Shown here piece by piece: positions 24,515-27,045 of a stretch of DNA of 27,045 nt. Source of the DNA: a virus; IMG/VR virus record IMGVR_UViG_3300031539_000263, positions 1 to 27,045 of that record, one strand, 5' to 3'. The number at the start of each line of letters is the position of its first letter. Within the stretch, counting starts at the first letter, position 1. A program made the position numbers and the translations under genes. The notes beneath the pieces are model-generated. The model saw nothing but the letters and a program-made list of their open reading frames with translations. It was not told the origin of the DNA and ran no database searches.

Positions 24515-24740
24515 GATCGTACTCCAATAGTTTTTCTACATATTCAATTACATCACGCTGCGCGACCTTGGCACGTAACACGCCATCGGGCAACTCCATC
24601 ACTTGCTCTGCGTCTAGGTAAAATTCTTCCTTGAGCATATGCAACACCCTCTTTCCAGAGGGAGTATCAAACACTGCCCTAAATAGGTCAGCTTTTCTGC
24701 GTAGAAGCTGCTTAGCCTCTATTTCCGATTGGGACGACAT
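24504..24740 (-). CDS. Bbp19-like small phage protein
   Basis: 78 residues, soluble and helical, with LFRAVFDTPSGKRVLHML and AQRDVIEYVEKLL, the conserved ends of the Bbp19 family found between portal and scaffold genes in many podoviruses. GAGGAAGG lies just before ATG 24740. It overlaps portal by 29 bases and scaffold by 11. Function not established. Confidence 0.7.
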   Translation of the reverse strand: MSSQSEIEAKQLLRRKADLFRAVFDTPSGKRVLHMLKEEFYLDAEQVMELPDGVLRAKVAQRDVIEYVEKLLEYDRVD

Positions 24741-26403
24741 TACCTTCCTCCTGATTGGCGGCAGCCATTTCCTGCTCGCCCTTGCCTAGTTCTTGAAGCG
24801 CTTCACCCTTAGCGGCGGCTTGCGCGGTTGCTTGTGCTTCTGCTCTAGCGGCAGCTTTCTTACGCATCGACTTAAGGTCTTCGACCATGGCTGCATCAAC
24901 CGAGGAATCAGCAGCTGTAATGCGACCAAACTCCTCAACATTGATTATGTCCAGCACAGGTTCCAACGAGGGATGCAGGGCAGCAATCTCAGCCAATTGA
25001 CCCACCCACTGGAATGCTGCGTTAACCTTATCCATACGTTGCGCACGCGCCATGGGGCCAGTGTATACGATATCAAGGTCCAAATTACCATCGCCAGTGT
25101 AAGCCTCTTCCGGTATAGGATCAATCTCACCATTCCTATATAGGATGTAGAACGTGCGTTCCACCATACGATCAAGGAAATCGGATTTGAGCCTACCGAA
25201 CGTTGGGCCTAGCAGCCGTTGCATTAACTCATAACGCACGTTGACTTCGGTTGCGGTCATTGCCGGGGATTCTTTCATTTCAAGCTGGTCGACGTAGAAG
25301 ATGTTACGGATCGAGGATATCAAATTCTCTCTCTGCAACGACGATACATCAAATCTAGCCCTTGACTCGTACGCTTTCAACGATTTCTCGATATCGCGCA
25401 CAATAGTCATACCTGCCGGGTTAAGGTCGAGGTTGGACATTAGCCCCCGCTCCGTAACCAGTGTTGCCGGATCGACCACTTTCTCGGTAGCCGTAAGTAC
25501 CAACTCTGTCAACTGATTGATGGTAAGGATATCCGGCAATGCGATCATACCTGGACTATTACCGTACTTCGATTGATTCGTCTTGCGCCAGCGTGGCACG
25601 TAAGAGGGCATTTCATAGTAACCACCCTCTTCACCAAGCATCTCCTCAGGGGCGTTGTAAAGAACGTACTTGAACCCGAACGGACGCTGCTTTGCTGATA
25701 AACGTTTGGGCGAATTCTTATTTTTTAACTTGTTCTGGCGCGGATAGATGCAAAATATAACATCTATCTTTTCCGTCGCGCCACGGACCGTATCAAACTG
25801 CTCCGACACGACAAGCGGAATGTTCTTAACGCCGAACTTGTCCCGGATTTGGTGAGCGGTATACTTATACTTACGATAGAACCGGAGGACCTGACCACGG
25901 GCATCCTCTTCAAACAAACCTTCTTTAAGGGGGACCGATTGGAACAGAAGCTCTTTAAATGAACCGCGTTCCAGAACTTCCTCCTCAAGGATTATGCCCG
26001 TACCATACGAGGGTAGATCTAGGTATAACTCATTGGCTTCAAGGTCAAAGTTGGAATCCATCAGCGCATTGTATACACGCAGTGTGGTTTCCTGCGACCA
26101 CTGCCGGACCCGTGCCATCTTACGCAACGACGGATTCCGGAAGACGATATCGAACCATTGGTACGCCGGATTCGTCAGCGCGGAATGGATGGACGAAGCC
26201 AACAAATTGTTGGAATTAGGGGCTGTGGAATCGAAAATTTCGCGATTCTGATGCCAATTAATACTGTTCTCATTTGTAACTTCCCGCCAGAAGTCTCCAC
26301 GGAACGGCACAATCAGTTTTGAAATAACGTCCCAAGTTCCCATCACGGCAGTTTGAGCTGACCATAGGGCATCATACGCGTGCTTAATTTCAATTCCTTT
26401 CAT
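24712..26403 (-). CDS. Portal (head-tail connector) protein
   Basis: 563 residues, normal for podovirus connectors. Characteristic stretches: FRGDFWREVTN, DSTAPNSNNLLASSIHSALT, NPAYQWFDI, then a conserved middle with YGNSPGMIALPDI and DQLEMKESPAMTATEVNVR. The C-terminal 50 residues are Ala/Glu-rich, probably helical. Twelve copies form the ring through which DNA is packaged and ejected. It shares an ATGA overlap with the TerL gene. Confidence 0.92.
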   Translation of the reverse strand: MKGIEIKHAYDALWSAQTAVMGTWDVISKLIVPFRGDFWREVTNENSINWHQNREIFDSTAPNSNNLLASSIHSALTNPAYQWFDIVFRNPSLRKMARVRQWSQETTLRVYNALMDSNFDLEANELYLDLPSYGTGIILEEEVLERGSFKELLFQSVPLKEGLFEEDARGQVLRFYRKYKYTAHQIRDKFGVKNIPLVVSEQFDTVRGATEKIDVIFCIYPRQNKLKNKNSPKRLSAKQRPFGFKYVLYNAPEEMLGEEGGYYEMPSYVPRWRKTNQSKYGNSPGMIALPDILTINQLTELVLTATEKVVDPATLVTERGLMSNLDLNPAGMTIVRDIEKSLKAYESRARFDVSSLQRENLISSIRNIFYVDQLEMKESPAMTATEVNVRYELMQRLLGPTFGRLKSDFLDRMVERTFYILYRNGEIDPIPEEAYTGDGNLDLDIVYTGPMARAQRMDKVNAAFQWVGQLAEIAALHPSLEPVLDIINVEEFGRITAADSSVDAAMVEDLKSMRKKAAARAEAQATAQAAAKGEALQELGKGEQEMAAANQEEGNVVPIGNRG

Positions 26404-27045
26404 CGTCCTGCCCTCATTACTCGTGGATTTTGGTCGTTAATAAGATGATTATTCCCAACACTGCGCACAGCGCGAAACCGTGTATTAGAAATGCCAGAAG
26501 TCGGCCTATCGTAATCCCATGCGGTGGAAAGATACCTAACCATATCTGCCGGATGCGACGACCAATCATGTACAGGTTTGTCTCTAAATAAATTAAGCCT
26601 TTCATCGAATTCCCTTCTATAGGAGTATAACCCGTCTAGCATTCGTTCTACCAACGGTCTGTTGAAGTAACCTACCCTCAGCATGCGCCTTACTTGTTCA
26701 ATTCCGTCCTGTACGAACAGCTTCTCTACTACGTCAAAGTTGAAATCCAACCCCTGGGCTATTTCGATACGTGTCATTCCGGAGCCGTATTCATGCTGTT
26801 CCAAATCATGCGGCCCATAATGGTAATCATAATCGTACGGGAGCGATCGGACTTCTCTAATCCAATCAATGAGGGATTTGTTTCGTCCCTCCATATAATC
26901 GATAAAAATTGGCGCTCCTGATTCGTGGCGCTGCGTAAACCCAATGCAGTTTTTGTCACGGAAACCAATGTCCCACGCCGTTTGAACTGTCTTTGCAGGG
27001 TTATGCGGAAAATCTCCAATACGTCCTTCCTTTTCAGCTAACGCA
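26400..27045 (-). CDS. Terminase large subunit, C-terminal nuclease part (gene cut by window edge)
   Basis: The frame is open to the right edge, giving 214 residues of what must be a longer protein. The first Met in the window (26894) lies inside the domain and is not the start. Upstream in frame is TVQTAWDIGFRDKN, the first active-site Asp of the RNase H-like TerL nuclease, followed by GAPIFIDYMEGRNKSL, YGPHDLEQHEYGSGMTRIE and DGIEQVRRML. Near the end comes HDWSSHPADMVRYLS, with the last active-site Asp. The ATPase domain would lie outside the window. It is the motor and nuclease for packaging and directly precedes portal. Confidence 0.93.
   Translation of the reverse strand, partial: ALAEKEGRIGDFPHNPAKTVQTAWDIGFRDKNCIGFTQRHESGAPIFIDYMEGRNKSLIDWIREVRSLPYDYDYHYGPHDLEQHEYGSGMTRIEIAQGLDFNFDVVEKLFVQDGIEQVRRMLRVGYFNRPLVERMLDGLYSYRREFDERLNLFRDKPVHDWSSHPADMVRYLSTAWDYDRPTSGISNTRFRAVRSVGNNHLINDQNPRVMRAGR

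Noticed and set aside
26400-26894. Stand-alone 164-residue protein starting at Met 26894
   Set aside because: The same frame runs open to the window edge and contains TerL nuclease motifs before this Met, so it is the end of TerL.
26774-27019. 81-codon minus-strand frame near the right edge
   Set aside because: It lies in another frame over the conserved TerL nuclease domain.

Overview
The window is part of a tailed-phage genome: a short-tailed, podovirus-type phage with a T7-like tail and ejection module. The host is probably a Gram-negative bacterium, judging from the holin, the M15 endolysin and the small one-TM lysis-region protein. Its outstanding feature is an apparently complete cassette for replacing adenine with 2-aminoadenine (base Z, diaminopurine) in the phage DNA. 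Calls come from reading the sequence and protein motifs; nothing was searched.

Left arm (about 1-7.9 kb, + strand): replication and nucleotide metabolism. The order is a possible ssDNA-binding protein, a terminator, a small SSB-like protein ending in DDIPF, a family A DNA polymerase (DpoZ-like) with an intact 3'-5' exonuclease, an AEP primase/SF3-type helicase, PurZ, a MazZ-like MazG-fold pyrophosphatase, a DatZ-like HD phosphohydrolase, a PD-(D/E)xK nuclease, and a second dNTP diphosphohydrolase-like protein. From 866 to 7917 almost every stop overlaps the next start, so this looks like one translationally coupled operon.

Known Z-pathway logic: MazZ makes dGMP from dGTP, PurZ joins dGMP to aspartate, and host PurB and kinases then finish dZTP. 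DatZ destroys dATP, and the polymerase copies with Z opposite T.

A hairpin terminator oriented for the minus strand (7916-7943) marks where the two arms converge.

Right arm (about 7.97-27.05 kb, all minus strand, so read from the right edge leftwards): TerL (cut by the window edge), portal, a Bbp19-like small protein, scaffold, a strong sigma70-type promoter with a roughly 120-nt leader, major capsid protein, a terminator, a small HTH-like acidic protein, two tandem paralogous small proteins, an SGNH-hydrolase tail protein, tail tubular proteins B and A (both with extra domains), three internal virion (ejection) proteins, then a lysis cassette (one-TM protein, M15 endolysin, holin). No gap exceeds 300 bases. 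I saw no tRNA, CRISPR, integrase, IS element or phage RNA polymerase gene in the window. The sigma70-like promoter in front of the capsid gene suggests late transcription by host RNA polymerase.
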